The notes: generated from the sequence alone by a model not told the origin. Positions 28,412 to 38,231 are shown, counted from the stretch's first letter. The stretch: 64,000 bases of DNA from Aalborgiella sp963841045 (GCA_963841045.1 CAWJBD010000013.1:124001-188000), one strand, 5' to 3'. Numbers and translations: made by a program.

Positions 28412-29836
28412 TTACTCAATCGCCTTGGTCATATCTTCCACCACTTTTTTGGCATCGCCGAACACCATCATGGTTTTATCCATGTAAAACAATTCATTGT
28501 CCAAGCCCGCATAGCCTGCCGCCATGCTGCGTTTGTTCACAATCACAGTTTTGGCTTTGTAGGCTTCCAAAATCGGCATGCCGTAAATGGCGCTGCCTTT
28601 CACATGCGCGGCAGGGTTCACCACGTCGTTCGCGCCCAAAATAATCGCCACATCGGCTTGGCCGAATTCGCCATTGATGTCTTCCATTTCATGCACTTGA
28701 TCGTAGGGCACTTCCGCTTCTGCCAATAACACGTTCATGTGGCCGGGCATGCGCCCTGCAACGGGGTGAATGGCATATTTCACATTGATGCCTTTTTCGG
28801 TCAGCTTGGCGGCCAGTTCTTTCACAGCGTGCTGTGCACGTGCAACAGCCAAACCATAGCCTGGCACGATTACCACTGTCTCGGCATTGGACAATACAAA
28901 CGCTGCATCATCGGCACTGCCCGATTTAACTGGGCGCTGAACTGCACCGCCCGCTGCAGCCGTCACTGCTTCGCCACCAAAGCCACCCAAAATCACGTTG
29001 AAGAAGGAACGGTTCATCGCTTTGCACATGATGTAACTCAAGATTGCACCCGATGAACCCACTAAAGAGCCCGCAATGATCAACATTGCGTTGTTCAAAC
29101 TGAAACCAATACCAGCTGCTGCCCAACCTGAGTAACTGTTCAACATCGACACCACCACTGGCATGTCAGCACCACCAATTGGAATGATGATGAGCACACC
29201 CATCACAAAGGCCAATGCCAACATGGCGTAAAACGCTGTCATGTTTTGTGTAAAGGTAAACACCAGACCTAAACCAATCAACAGCAAGCCTAAAACCAAA
29301 TTCACCATGTGCTGGCCAGCAAATTGCACAGGTGCGCCTTGGAACAACCTGAATTTGTATTTGCCGCTTAATTTGCCAAACGCAATCACTGAGCCACTGA
29401 AAGTGATGGCACCAATGGCCGCACCCAAAAAGAGTTCCAAGCGGTTGCCGACTGGAATGTCAGCCCCTTTGGCCACAATGCCAAAAGCATATGGCTCCAC
29501 CACCGCCGCAATGGCAATGAACACCGCTGCCAAACCAATCATGCTGTGCATGAAAGCTACCAGTTCGGGCATCTTGGTCATTTCAACTTTGTTGGCCATG
29601 TAAGCGCCCACACTGCCGCCCAATACCAATGCCGCGAGCAATATGGCCATGCCATTCATGTTGCCGTTCGACAATTTCAAAATCAAAGCCGCCGTGGTGA
29701 CCACTGCAATGGCCATGCCCGTCATACCAAACAAATTACCACGAATGGACGTGGTCGGATGGCTCAAGCCTTTGAGCGCCTGAATGAAACAAATCGAGGC
29801 AACTAAATATAAAAGTGTGACAAGGCTCATGCTCAT
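28412..29836 (-). CDS. pntB: NAD(P) transhydrogenase subunit beta
   Basis: PntB is the membrane and NADP-binding subunit of the proton-translocating transhydrogenase, which makes NADPH from NADH using the proton gradient. The 474-residue protein starts with about eight hydrophobic helices and ends with the NADP(H)-binding domain showing VIVPGYGLAVARAQHAV and YAIHPVAGRMPGHMNVLLAEA. It overlaps pntAB by four bases (ATGA). Confidence 0.97.
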   Translation of the reverse strand: MSMSLVTLLYLVASICFIQALKGLSHPTTSIRGNLFGMTGMAIAVVTTAALILKLSNGNMNGMAILLAALVLGGSVGAYMANKVEMTKMPELVAFMHSMIGLAAVFIAIAAVVEPYAFGIVAKGADIPVGNRLELFLGAAIGAITFSGSVIAFGKLSGKYKFRLFQGAPVQFAGQHMVNLVLGLLLIGLGLVFTFTQNMTAFYAMLALAFVMGVLIIIPIGGADMPVVVSMLNSYSGWAAAGIGFSLNNAMLIIAGSLVGSSGAILSYIMCKAMNRSFFNVILGGFGGEAVTAAAGGAVQRPVKSGSADDAAFVLSNAETVVIVPGYGLAVARAQHAVKELAAKLTEKGINVKYAIHPVAGRMPGHMNVLLAEAEVPYDQVHEMEDINGEFGQADVAIILGANDVVNPAAHVKGSAIYGMPILEAYKAKTVIVNKRSMAAGYAGLDNELFYMDKTMMVFGDAKKVVEDMTKAIE

Positions 29837-30159
29837 TTCGCTGCCCCTTCAGTTGTTGCAACGACTTTCTTTTCTTTCTTCTTGAACATCTCCAGCATGC
29901 GCCGCGTGACCAAAAAGCCGCCGAATACATTGACTGCTGCCAGTGCAACCGCCAAGAATCCCATAACTTGACCCAGAGTGGTTTCTGTCAAAGCGGCGGC
30001 CAACATGGCACCCACGATGACGATGGCGGAAATGGCGTTGGTCACCGCCATCAAAGGCGTGTGCAATGCAGGTGTGACCGTCCACACCACGTGGTAACCC
30101 ACATAGATGGCCAGCACAAAGATGATGAGGTTGATGATGGTGGGGGAAACGATATCCAT
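29833..30159 (-). CDS. pntAB: NAD(P) transhydrogenase subunit alpha part 2
   Basis: This 108-residue protein has three hydrophobic helices and matches the membrane part of the transhydrogenase alpha chain, which is a separate gene here as in many alpha- and betaproteobacteria. The central HTPLMAVTNAISAIVIVGAM block is characteristic. It ends in a short charged tail. It lies between pntAA (52-base gap) and pntB (four-base overlap). Confidence 0.94.
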   Translation of the reverse strand: MDIVSPTIINLIIFVLAIYVGYHVVWTVTPALHTPLMAVTNAISAIVIVGAMLAAALTETTLGQVMGFLAVALAAVNVFGGFLVTRRMLEMFKKKEKKVVATTEGAAK

Positions 30160-30211
30160 ATGTGTTCCTTAAAATTCTTTTCTTTGTTATCTAGGGTTTA
30201 GTAGCGTTTAT

Positions 30212-31339
30212 CTATTTACGTTTAACTTCGCCACCCTGTGTCATCAAACACGCCGCCACAATGTCGTCTTCCATATCGACATGCAAAGCACCTTCTTTGT
30301 TGATGATGAGCTTCAAAAAGTCCAGCACATTGCGGGCATACAGCGCCGAGGCATCGGCCGCCACCAATGCTGGTAAATTGGTTTCACCTACGATGGTGAC
30401 CCCATGCTTGACCACCGTTTTATCAGCTTCTGATAAGGGACAGTTACCACCACCATTGGGACCTTTGCCCGCTGCGATATCAATGATGACAGAACCCGGT
30501 TTCATGGACTTGACCATGTCTTCGGTAATCAGCGTGGGCGCAGCGCGACCTGGAATCAAGGCGGTTGAAATCACCACATCGGCCAGCGCCACGCGTTTGG
30601 CTACTTCAACCGCTTGGCGTGCCAGCCAGCTTTGTGGCATGGGCTTGGCGTAACCGCCCACGCCAGCAGCGGCTTCTTTTTCTTCATCGGTATCGTAAGA
30701 CACATCAATGAACTTACCGCCCAAAGATTCAATTTGCTCCTTCACGCTAGGGCGCACGTCAGACGCTTCAATCACCGCACCCAAACGTTTGGCGGTGGCA
30801 ATGGCCTGCAAGCCAGCCACGCCCACACCCAAAATCACCACACGGGCGGCTTTGACCGTACCGGCCGCTGTCATCAGCATCGGGAAAAAGCGTTGGTATT
30901 TGTCCGCCGCCATCATCACCGCTTTGTAGCCGGCGATATTGGCCTGGCTGGACAAAACGTCCATGCTTTGGGCGCGTGTGGTGCGCGGTGCGGCCTCCAG
31001 TGCAAAACCTGTCACACCTGCGGTGGCCAAGCGTTGCAAGCCATCCGCTTCAAACGGGTTCAACATGCCCACCAAAGTCGCGCCAGACTTGAGCATTTTG
31101 GCTTCTGCATCAGTGGTGTTGCGAACTTTGAGTACCAAGTCGCAAGCAAACGCGCCAGCAGCATCGGTCATCTCAGCCCCTGCGGCGATGTAAGCATCGT
31201 CCGTCACGCTGGCTGCAATGCCGGCACCCGATTGGACACGCAGCGTGTGGCCTAAGGCTTTGAGTTTTTTAACGGTTTCTGGCGTCACCGCAACGCGGGT
31301 TTCGCCAGCTAAAGATTCGGCTGGAATGCCAATTTGCAT
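30212..31339 (-). CDS. pntAA: NAD(P) transhydrogenase subunit alpha part 1
   Basis: This is the soluble NAD(H)-binding part of the transhydrogenase alpha subunit. The 375-residue protein begins MQIGIPAESLAGETRVAVTP and has the dinucleotide-binding motif GVGVAGLQAIATAKRLGA near residues 170-188, plus the RAAPTLITEDMVKSMKPGS block of the alanine dehydrogenase/PntA fold. It is the first gene of pntAA-pntAB-pntB. Confidence 0.96.
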   Translation of the reverse strand: MQIGIPAESLAGETRVAVTPETVKKLKALGHTLRVQSGAGIAASVTDDAYIAAGAEMTDAAGAFACDLVLKVRNTTDAEAKMLKSGATLVGMLNPFEADGLQRLATAGVTGFALEAAPRTTRAQSMDVLSSQANIAGYKAVMMAADKYQRFFPMLMTAAGTVKAARVVILGVGVAGLQAIATAKRLGAVIEASDVRPSVKEQIESLGGKFIDVSYDTDEEKEAAAGVGGYAKPMPQSWLARQAVEVAKRVALADVVISTALIPGRAAPTLITEDMVKSMKPGSVIIDIAAGKGPNGGGNCPLSEADKTVVKHGVTIVGETNLPALVAADASALYARNVLDFLKLIINKEGALHVDMEDDIVAACLMTQGGEVKRK

Positions 31340-31445
31340 GTAATGTCTCCTAACTGTCTGTGACTGAGGCAGAGCTTACCTCAAATTACGACTGTCGGAG
31401 CACTCAGAAACCTATAGAAAACCCACCCCAAAGCACTATATGTGA

Positions 31446-32462
31446 TCAATCTGCTTTGATTCCAGCACGCTTCACAATTTCTTTCCATATCTTTTGCTCG
31501 CCAGCAATGAACTTGGCGTATTCGGCGCTAGGGTAGCCACCAGATTCAGCATTATCGGTAGCAAAACGCGTGGTTACACTGCTAGAGGCAAGCGCTTTTT
31601 GACACTCTTCCTGCAAACGTTTAACAATTTCAGGTGGTGTTCCAGCAGGCGCATGTACACCGTACCATTGTGAGGTTTCGAAATCTTTGTAACCCATTTC
31701 GGCCACTGTGGGTACATCGGGCATGGATGCAATGCGTTTTTGTGTGCCCACAGCAATGGCTCGCAATTTGCCCGAACGAATGTGCGCGCCGAGAGCAGGC
31801 ATACCCGCTGAAGACGCTTGGGTGCGCCCGGCCAGTAAATCGGTTAACTGTGGGCCTGTGCCACGGTATGGTATGTGTGTGATGAACGTACCTGTGACCA
31901 ACTTTAAATACTCCATAGCCAAATGCCCAGCACTGGCATTGCCAGCTGAGCCATAGTTCAGTTTGCCAGGATTGGCTTTGGCATAGGCAAAGAATTCTTT
32001 GAAGTTTTTTGTTGGTAAATCAGGATGAATCACGAAAACATTGGGCACTTTTGCCAATAACGTAACTGGCGTAAAGTCTTTGTTGACATCATAGGGTTGA
32101 TTCGTCAACATGTACGGATTGACCGCTAAGGTGCCGACATGGGTCAAGATGATGGTGTAACCATCCGGCGCGGCTTTGGCGACGTCTTGCATCGCTACAA
32201 CACCAGCTCCGCCGGGCTTATTCTCAACAAAAACACTGACGCCTAGCTGCTTGGTGAGCTCTGCCGCCACTGAGCGTGCCACGATTTCTGAAGTGCCGCC
32301 TGGCGCAAAAGGCACGACAAATCGAATCGGCTTGGACGGCCATGCCGCCGCTTGTGCAAGCACCGTAGTTGATGCCATCCCCACAGTGGCCACTGTGGCA
32401 AGTGCACCTGCTTTCAATACTTGCCTGCGATTCAGTGTGTTTCTATTGTTTTCATTGGTCAT
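31446..32462 (-). CDS. Bug family (TctC) tripartite tricarboxylate transporter binding protein
   Basis: Bug proteins are periplasmic solute-binding proteins, numerous in Burkholderiales. The 338-residue protein has a twin-arginine type signal (NRRQVLKAGALATVATVG) with likely cleavage after AQA, then the Bug start WPSKPIRFVVPFAPGGTSE and LNYGSAGNASAGHLAMEYL. It is last in the tcu cluster, so its ligand may be tricarballylate, citrate or a related acid; that is inference. The membrane partners TctA and TctB are not in the window. Confidence 0.9.
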   Translation of the reverse strand: MTNENNRNTLNRRQVLKAGALATVATVGMASTTVLAQAAAWPSKPIRFVVPFAPGGTSEIVARSVAAELTKQLGVSVFVENKPGGAGVVAMQDVAKAAPDGYTIILTHVGTLAVNPYMLTNQPYDVNKDFTPVTLLAKVPNVFVIHPDLPTKNFKEFFAYAKANPGKLNYGSAGNASAGHLAMEYLKLVTGTFITHIPYRGTGPQLTDLLAGRTQASSAGMPALGAHIRSGKLRAIAVGTQKRIASMPDVPTVAEMGYKDFETSQWYGVHAPAGTPPEIVKRLQEECQKALASSSVTTRFATDNAESGGYPSAEYAKFIAGEQKIWKEIVKRAGIKAD

Positions 32463-32516
32463 GATCAGTCTCCCAGTTAAAAAAAAGTTTGGCTATACAA
32501 GCGTAATCGAAATGCA

Positions 32517-33272
32517 TCAAAATTGATATCGACGCAAACCCCCATCTACTGCAATCACAGTACCTGTGATGTAACTGGCCAATGGTGATGACAAGAAACA
32601 AACCAAGTTGGCCAATTCCTCTGGCTCGCCGTAACGGCCAACTGGGATTTCATTGTCGGACTGCCACTGACGGTATTCTGGTGTGTAGTTGCGCAAAATT
32701 TGTTCAGACAAAATGCGACCGGGTGGCACACAGTTGACCGTGATACCGTCCTTGCCCACCATGCGTGACAAGCCCTTCGCCCAGCTGTGAATACCCGCTT
32801 TGGCACAAAATGCACCGTTCACATGTTCGGGTTCGCTTTTACCGGTAATGTTGATGATGCGTCCCCATTTGTTGGCAATCATTTGATCAATAAGCGCATC
32901 AGCCAATTGACGCGGCCGATGAAAATTGAGCGTGATCGCCTCTTGCCATTGCGCTTCGGTCACATGCAAGTCTTTGAAGCTGCGCGAACCACCGGCGTTG
33001 TTGATCAAAATGTCCACTTGCCCCAATTCTTTAATGGCCATTTGAGCCAGTTTGGGTGAAGCATCTTCGGGGTACAAATCAGATTCAATAACCACCGGGC
33101 GCTTGCCGCCGTTTTTGACGATCTCATTCGCCACTTCATTGAGCATCTCTACGCGACGCGCTGATATAGCCAGTTGCACGCCTTCTTTGGCGAGTGAAAA
33201 TGCGATGCTCTTGCCAATACCGGTGCTTGCACCAGTGACCAAAGCGGTTTTGTTGTTGAGTTGCAAATCCAT
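32517..33272 (-). CDS. SDR family oxidoreductase with altered active site
   Basis: The 251-residue classical SDR has the cofactor motif GASTGIGKS, the NNAGG block and the C-terminal VDGGLRRYQF. The catalytic lysine is seen in the segment NGAFCAKAGIHSWAK, but the position four before it, normally tyrosine, is alanine. The usual catalytic serine region reads INITGKSEPE. It may therefore use another residue or have a changed reaction. It lies between tcuB and the Bug gene, 17 bases behind the former, so a role in the same carboxylate pathway is likely but unproven. Confidence 0.82.
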   Translation of the reverse strand: MDLQLNNKTALVTGASTGIGKSIAFSLAKEGVQLAISARRVEMLNEVANEIVKNGGKRPVVIESDLYPEDASPKLAQMAIKELGQVDILINNAGGSRSFKDLHVTEAQWQEAITLNFHRPRQLADALIDQMIANKWGRIINITGKSEPEHVNGAFCAKAGIHSWAKGLSRMVGKDGITVNCVPPGRILSEQILRNYTPEYRQWQSDNEIPVGRYGEPEELANLVCFLSSPLASYITGTVIAVDGGLRRYQF

Positions 33273-33289
33273 GGTTTTCTCCTTAAAAA

Positions 33290-34477
33290 TTAATCAGATC
33301 CCAGTTGTAGCCGGTTGGGTTGCCGCTTCTCTATTGCCCATTTCAAGAGCGCCGCACTGCGAAAAATACCGTGCGCAAATTTGCCATATGGCAAGGTGAC
33401 AAACAGCGCCATGACCACCCCCAAATGGACGGCCAACAGCAGCGATAAAAGCGAAGTGTCGCGCCACAGCATGAGCGCCAAGCCGGTCAAACTTGTTAAA
33501 AAGAGCAGGGCGATGAAACCTAAATCCATTGGCTTTTGAGTCACATCCGCCGTCCTTGGGTCGCGCCGCAGGTTCAACCACAGCAGTCCTGCGGGACCAA
33601 TCAGCAAGCCAATGCCACCCACAGTACCAAGCAATACAGGCAAACTGCTCAATGCATAGGGCGCCTGCCATTTGAAGACATAGTGGTACAGCGTTGCGAC
33701 GCTGGTCGATGCAAAGCACAGCATGAAGCCATAAAAGGTCGCGTGATGAAAGCGTCTGCGCCACAAGGTCCAAGCGTCATCTTCGTTGTTGCAACCTTCT
33801 CCATGCCCGCCATCCAAGTATTTCAATTTCAGTACATTGCCAGCAGCTTCACTGGCTGCTTCCGAATGAACCTGCCCCGTCCCATCTTGTGTGGTGGTGT
33901 TTTGCCAAAATTGCCTCACACCCAAAGTCAATGCCAGCACTACAAAACTGAATATCGGTAAAAACAAGCTCACCAGCAGGTTGTGCGGAAAGATGGCGTA
34001 AAAGTTGCCTGCAAGTGGTTTGTGCAGAAGAGTACCTTGCATCATCACAGCCAGCACCAAAAACAAGGCCAAGCCGCCAGCCAGTGCCAAAGCCACTGTT
34101 AAACCATTGTGTTTGTACAAAGCACCCAGCGCAGGAGGCCAAGCGTAATCGGCATAGGTTTGCCCCCGCACGTGTGCCATGCTTTGCGGCACATTCACAG
34201 CGAATTCGTGTGGCGGTGCATACTGACAGGCGTGGTAGCAAGCACCGCAGTTGTGGCACAGATTGGCCAAATAGTGAATGTCAGCCTTGCCAAATTCCAG
34301 TCGCCGTGTCATCGCTGGAAAGACCGCACAAAAGCCCTCGCAGTAGCGGCAGGCATTACAAATTTGCAATTGGCGAGCAACTTCTTGCTCATGGGTTGTC
34401 AACGGTAGCGATGCATATGGCACTTCACCACGAGCCAATGCCTGTGCTTCTCTGGTCAGTGCATTAAGCTTCTGCAT
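33290..34477 (-). CDS. tcuB: tricarballylate utilization protein TcuB
   Basis: TcuB passes electrons from the flavin dehydrogenase TcuA to the respiratory chain. The protein (395 residues from the chosen ATG) has two 4Fe-4S cysteine clusters, CNACRYCEGFC and CHNCGACYHAC, near residues 40-90, and several hydrophobic helices with histidines behind them that suggest haem or quinone contact. The ATG at 34477 is preferred because GAGGAG stands six bases before it; an ATG 12 bases earlier has none. It overlaps the tcuA stop by 14 bases. Confidence 0.9.
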   Translation of the reverse strand: MQKLNALTREAQALARGEVPYASLPLTTHEQEVARQLQICNACRYCEGFCAVFPAMTRRLEFGKADIHYLANLCHNCGACYHACQYAPPHEFAVNVPQSMAHVRGQTYADYAWPPALGALYKHNGLTVALALAGGLALFLVLAVMMQGTLLHKPLAGNFYAIFPHNLLVSLFLPIFSFVVLALTLGVRQFWQNTTTQDGTGQVHSEAASEAAGNVLKLKYLDGGHGEGCNNEDDAWTLWRRRFHHATFYGFMLCFASTSVATLYHYVFKWQAPYALSSLPVLLGTVGGIGLLIGPAGLLWLNLRRDPRTADVTQKPMDLGFIALLFLTSLTGLALMLWRDTSLLSLLLAVHLGVVMALFVTLPYGKFAHGIFRSAALLKWAIEKRQPNRLQLGSD

Positions 34478-35894
34478 GTTGCTCCTCATTGCTTAGCTCT
34501 GTTATAGCTATATTTTTCATAGCAACCTTGGCAGCATTCACGCCGGCTATGCGCCCAAATGCCGTACCAATCGTCATGCCAACCCCTGCTGTATAACCCT
34601 TACCCAGCACGTTACCCGCCATCATTTCACCGGCGACAAACAAATTACCAGACTCCACACCCCCAAAGCGAACGGCCGTACTCTCACCCACCTTCATACC
34701 CAAATAGGTGAAGGTGATGCCTGGCTTCAAGGTGTAGCCGTAAAACGGTGCCGTATCGATGGGTCTAGCCCAATGGCTTTTAACGGGTTGCAGGCCTTCA
34801 GTATGGCAATCGTCCAACACAGCATGGTCGAAATGACTGACACGACAGGCTGCGTTGTAGCTGTTCATGGTTTGCATGAAAGCGTCCACATTCAGACCCA
34901 GTTTCTGTGCCAGTTCGGGCAGCGTGTTGGCCTTTTCACCCGCAAATACGGGGGGCATGAAGCGCCCGACCGCTTTGGCGTCGATGATGGAGTGGGCTAT
35001 TTGCCCCGGCTGTTGCGCCACCAAACGTCCCCAAATCGCATAGCGCTTGGGCCAAAAATCTTCGCCTTCATCATAAAAGCGTTGGGCATTTTGATTCACG
35101 ACCACACCCAATGAAACGCAATCAACCCGCGTGCAAATACCGCCGTCATACAAAGGCGCACGCGCATCAATCGCCACCATGTGGCTTTGGGTCGGGTCAC
35201 CAATGGTGTCAGCGCCTTGTGCGATCAAATCTTTGATCAACACGCCTTGATTGAACTTGGTTCCGCGAATGGCAAAATTATCCGAAGGCCATTCACCCGC
35301 TGCATTTTGTCCCCATGCCTCGCGCAGCCATTCGCGATTGGACTCAAAACCACCACTGGCCACCACGCAAGTTTTGGCGGTGATACGCTCTTGCCCCACA
35401 TGCGCTGCGATGAATTGGCCGTTTGATATTTCAATGTGATCGACAGGCGATTCGTAACGAATTTGCACACCCAATTTCTGCGCACTACGGTAGTACGCGT
35501 TCATCAGTGCTTTACCGCCACCCATGAAAAACGCGTTGGTGCGTGACAAATGCAAAGTACCTGAAAGTGAGGGTTGAAAGTGGATGCCATGTTTGCGCAT
35601 CCATTGGCGCACATGGCTGGATTCACGAATCGCCAAGCGCGCCATGGCTTCATTGGTTTGCCCGCCTGTGACTTTGAGCAAATCTTGCCAAAACTCTTCT
35701 TCGGGATAAGCTTCGGTCAACACGTCTTGTGGCGCATCATGCATGCAACGTAAATTGCGGGTATGCATGGAATTGCCGCCGCGCCAAGCTTTGGGTGCTG
35801 CTTCCAGCACCAACACACTGGCACCCGCTTCGCGCGCTGTCAACGCCGCACACAGCGCTGCGTTGCCACCACCAATGATTAAAACGTCTAACAT
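34464..35894 (-). CDS. tcuA: tricarballylate dehydrogenase TcuA (FAD-dependent)
   Basis: TcuA oxidises tricarballylate to cis-aconitate in Salmonella. The product (476 residues from the ATG at 35894; two earlier in-frame starts exist) begins MLDVLIIGGGNAALCAALTA, the FAD motif, and carries CVVASGGFESN and GYTAGVGMTIGTAFGRIAGV, features of the fumarate-reductase-like flavoproteins. The gene order tcuR-tcuA-tcuB supports the assignment; fumarate- or citrate-type substrates cannot be excluded. The last codons coincide with a sequence resembling the dispersed repeat. Confidence 0.87.
   Translation of the reverse strand: MLDVLIIGGGNAALCAALTAREAGASVLVLEAAPKAWRGGNSMHTRNLRCMHDAPQDVLTEAYPEEEFWQDLLKVTGGQTNEAMARLAIRESSHVRQWMRKHGIHFQPSLSGTLHLSRTNAFFMGGGKALMNAYYRSAQKLGVQIRYESPVDHIEISNGQFIAAHVGQERITAKTCVVASGGFESNREWLREAWGQNAAGEWPSDNFAIRGTKFNQGVLIKDLIAQGADTIGDPTQSHMVAIDARAPLYDGGICTRVDCVSLGVVVNQNAQRFYDEGEDFWPKRYAIWGRLVAQQPGQIAHSIIDAKAVGRFMPPVFAGEKANTLPELAQKLGLNVDAFMQTMNSYNAACRVSHFDHAVLDDCHTEGLQPVKSHWARPIDTAPFYGYTLKPGITFTYLGMKVGESTAVRFGGVESGNLFVAGEMMAGNVLGKGYTAGVGMTIGTAFGRIAGVNAAKVAMKNIAITELSNEEQHAEA
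34506..34558 (+). repeat. degenerate repeat-like sequence inside tcuA 3' end
   Basis: Within the tcuA coding end, opposite strand, the sequence GCTATATTTTTCATAGC is followed by GGCAGCATTCACGCCGGCTA at the spacing of the dispersed repeat. About three quarters of the positions agree with the intact copies by eye. It codes for the conserved GRIAGVNAAK end of the flavoprotein. It may be a chance match. Confidence 0.4.
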
Positions 35895-35985
35895 GGTCAT
35901 GACTGTAGTCACAACCGCAGTCCATCGCTAGGCTATCCCTGCGATAGGGGTATCACAAATCGTGATGGCTCAATGAAGATTCGAA

Positions 35986-36936
35986 TTAAATCAACTTCAC
36001 ACCCAACCATTGTTTAGATGTCACCAATTCCCGCGCGCAATCGGCCAACACCACGCGAGCAGCCAGAGCCGCAGGTGACAACTCATCGTCTGACAAACTG
36101 CAAATCGCGTTGACACGCCGCACCATGGGTTCGGCAATCTCAGACCAAGTGAAGCGTTCTGCTGCATTTGGCAAGCCCGTATATGCAGCCAAGGCGGCCC
36201 ATGGTTGAACCGTGCTGCCCAAACCGGCTTCAACAGCGGCCATTGTCATGGCCAATGAATCAATTTCAGCTGCCAGTTGTGGTTTGAATTTAGCACGCGC
36301 AAACGCGGCATCCAAAGCGCTGCGCAAACCATGTGTGCCTGTGGGCAAGATCAGCGGTATGTCTTTCAAATCCGCCATACGGGTGCGAGTCGCTGCTTTG
36401 TTTGCTTTGGTCGCTTTGGTCACTTTAGACTTCGCTTGAATCAAGAACAGCTTTTCTTCGACCAAAGGCAGCACACTCCAGCGGCGTGCGGCTTGTGTAT
36501 CGAACAGAATCGTCAAGTCCAGCTGACGTGAATTGAGCATGCTGGTCAGGTGGCCCGACATGCCCTCGACAATATGCAGCCGCACATCCGGGTAGCGTTC
36601 TCGCATGGCTCGCATCAGTGGCAAACCCAATACAGCGGACGTGGTGGGTGCCAAACCCACACTCACCGCACCTGTCAATCGCGCCAACTGCGCTGCCCGC
36701 ACCGCTTGGTCGGCATGGCGCAAAGTGAGCTGTGCTTCGCGAAAAAAGGCCATGCCAGCCTCGGTTGCCACCACGCCTTTGCTGGTGCGTTGCAAAAGTC
36801 GGGTAGACAACTCGCTCTCCAAGCGGCTGATTTGCTGGCTCAGTGCCGATTGCACCAACTCCAAATCCAGCGCGGCACGGCTGATGCTGCCCAATTCCAG
36901 CACACGAACGAAATAACGAAGTTGACGCAGTTCCAT
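35986..36936 (-). CDS. tcuR: LysR family regulator, TcuR type
   Basis: The 316-residue protein starts at the ATG at 36936 with MELRQLRYFVRVLELGSISR, the LysR helix-turn-helix (residues 1-60), followed by an effector domain with TTSAVLGLPLMRAMRERYPD. The ORF open to 36984 would add 16 residues unlike the family. It sits 91 bases upstream of tcuA on the same strand, consistent with the TcuR activator of tricarballylate genes. It is divergent from mnmA, whose start is 17 bases away. Confidence 0.82.
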   Translation of the reverse strand: MELRQLRYFVRVLELGSISRAALDLELVQSALSQQISRLESELSTRLLQRTSKGVVATEAGMAFFREAQLTLRHADQAVRAAQLARLTGAVSVGLAPTTSAVLGLPLMRAMRERYPDVRLHIVEGMSGHLTSMLNSRQLDLTILFDTQAARRWSVLPLVEEKLFLIQAKSKVTKATKANKAATRTRMADLKDIPLILPTGTHGLRSALDAAFARAKFKPQLAAEIDSLAMTMAAVEAGLGSTVQPWAALAAYTGLPNAAERFTWSEIAEPMVRRVNAICSLSDDELSPAALAARVVLADCARELVTSKQWLGVKLI

Positions 36937-36953
36937 GCTGAGATAATAGCGCC

Positions 36954-38113
36954 ATGCCATCAACAAATGCCACAAAACACCCACAAGTTTCCAAACTTGG
37001 CGCAGATCGCCGCGTGGTGGTGGGCTTGAGTGGTGGGGTGGATTCGGCTGTGACGGCGTATTTGCTGAAGCAGCAAGGGTACGAGGTGATTGGCATCTTC
37101 ATGAAGAACTGGGAAGATGATGACGATTCCGTGAATACTGCTCGTCCAACCAAGACTTTTTAGACGCTGCTGCAGTCGCTGATGTGATTGGCATTGACAT
37201 TGAGCACGTCAACTTTGCCAGCGACTACAAGGACCGCGTATTTGCGGAATTTTTGCGCGAATACCAAGCCGGTCGCACGCCCAACCCCGATATATTGTGC
37301 AACGCCGAAATCAAATTCAAAGCGTTTTTAGACCACGCCATGCGCTTGGGTGCGGACAAAATCGCCACCGGCCATTACGCACGCGTGCGCTTGAACGACA
37401 CAACACAAAAATACGAATTGCTCAAAGGACTGGATGCCAGCAAAGACCAAAGCTATTTTTTGCACCGATTGAACCAAGCGCAATTGTCCAAAACGCTGTT
37501 TCCTGTGGGCGAGTTACAAAAAACCGAAGTGCGGCGCATCGCCGATGAAATTGGCTTGCCCAACGCCAAAAAGAAAGATTCCACTGGCATTTGCTTCATT
37601 GGCGAACGCCCTTTCCGCGATTTTTTAAACCGCTACATTGCCAAAGAGCCTGGACCGATTAAAAACGCCCAAGGCCGCGTGCTGGGCACACACCAGGGTT
37701 TGAGTTTTTACACGCTGGGGCAACGCCAAGGCTTGGGCATTGGTGGCGTCAAAGAAAAAGGGCAGCAGCGCGGTGGTGGCGAGCACACACCGTGGTTTGT
37801 GGCAAAGAAAGACTTGGGCCAAAACACGCTGTGGGTGGTGCAGGGGCATGATCACCCGTGGTTGCAGTCGCACGCTTTGACGGCGGACAATTTAAGCTGG
37901 GTGGCAGGCGACGCGCCCACAGCGAAAATACTCAACTCCAAAACCCGTTACCGACAAGCCGATTCACCCTGCGAATTGGTACGCTGTGATACTGACAGCA
38001 TGGATTTGACTTTCCCACAAACGCAATGGGCTGTCACACCAGGGCAGTCAGCGGTGTTGTACGACGGTGAGGTGTGTTTGGGTGGCGGCGTGATTAAAAA
38101 CGCCAGCGCTTAA
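36954..38113 (+). CDS. mnmA: tRNA-specific 2-thiouridylase MnmA, one frameshift
   Basis: MnmA thiolates U34 in tRNAs for Lys, Glu and Gln. The N-terminal part has the P-loop VVVGLSGGVDSAV and MKNWEDDDDS; after the break the protein continues with GIDIEHVNFASDYKDRVF, RTPNPDILCN (first catalytic cysteine) and DSTGICFIGERPF (second). The frame breaks near 37131-37136, where one missing base hides the expected EYCSSNQDFLDAA. The repaired length, about 387 residues, is normal. As the gene is nearly always kept, sequence error is likely. Confidence 0.92.
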
Positions 38114-38133
38114 ACTGCATTGTTATTACTAAG

Positions 38134-38190
38134 TGCTATATATTTAATAGCAAGCTACGCAATCAATACGCCGGTTACAGGCCGATTTTT
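38134..38190 (+). repeat. dispersed 55-bp two-hairpin repeat, copy 4
   Basis: This copy begins 20 bases after the mnmA stop codon, hairpin end first. It has TGCTAT/ATAGCA, the core CGCAATCAATACGCCGGT, then TACAGGCC and TTTTTCATATATT. Confidence 0.87.
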
Positions 38191-38231
38191 CATATATTAT
38201 TCTTGGATGTGAGCCTGCTGAGCTAGCGCGC

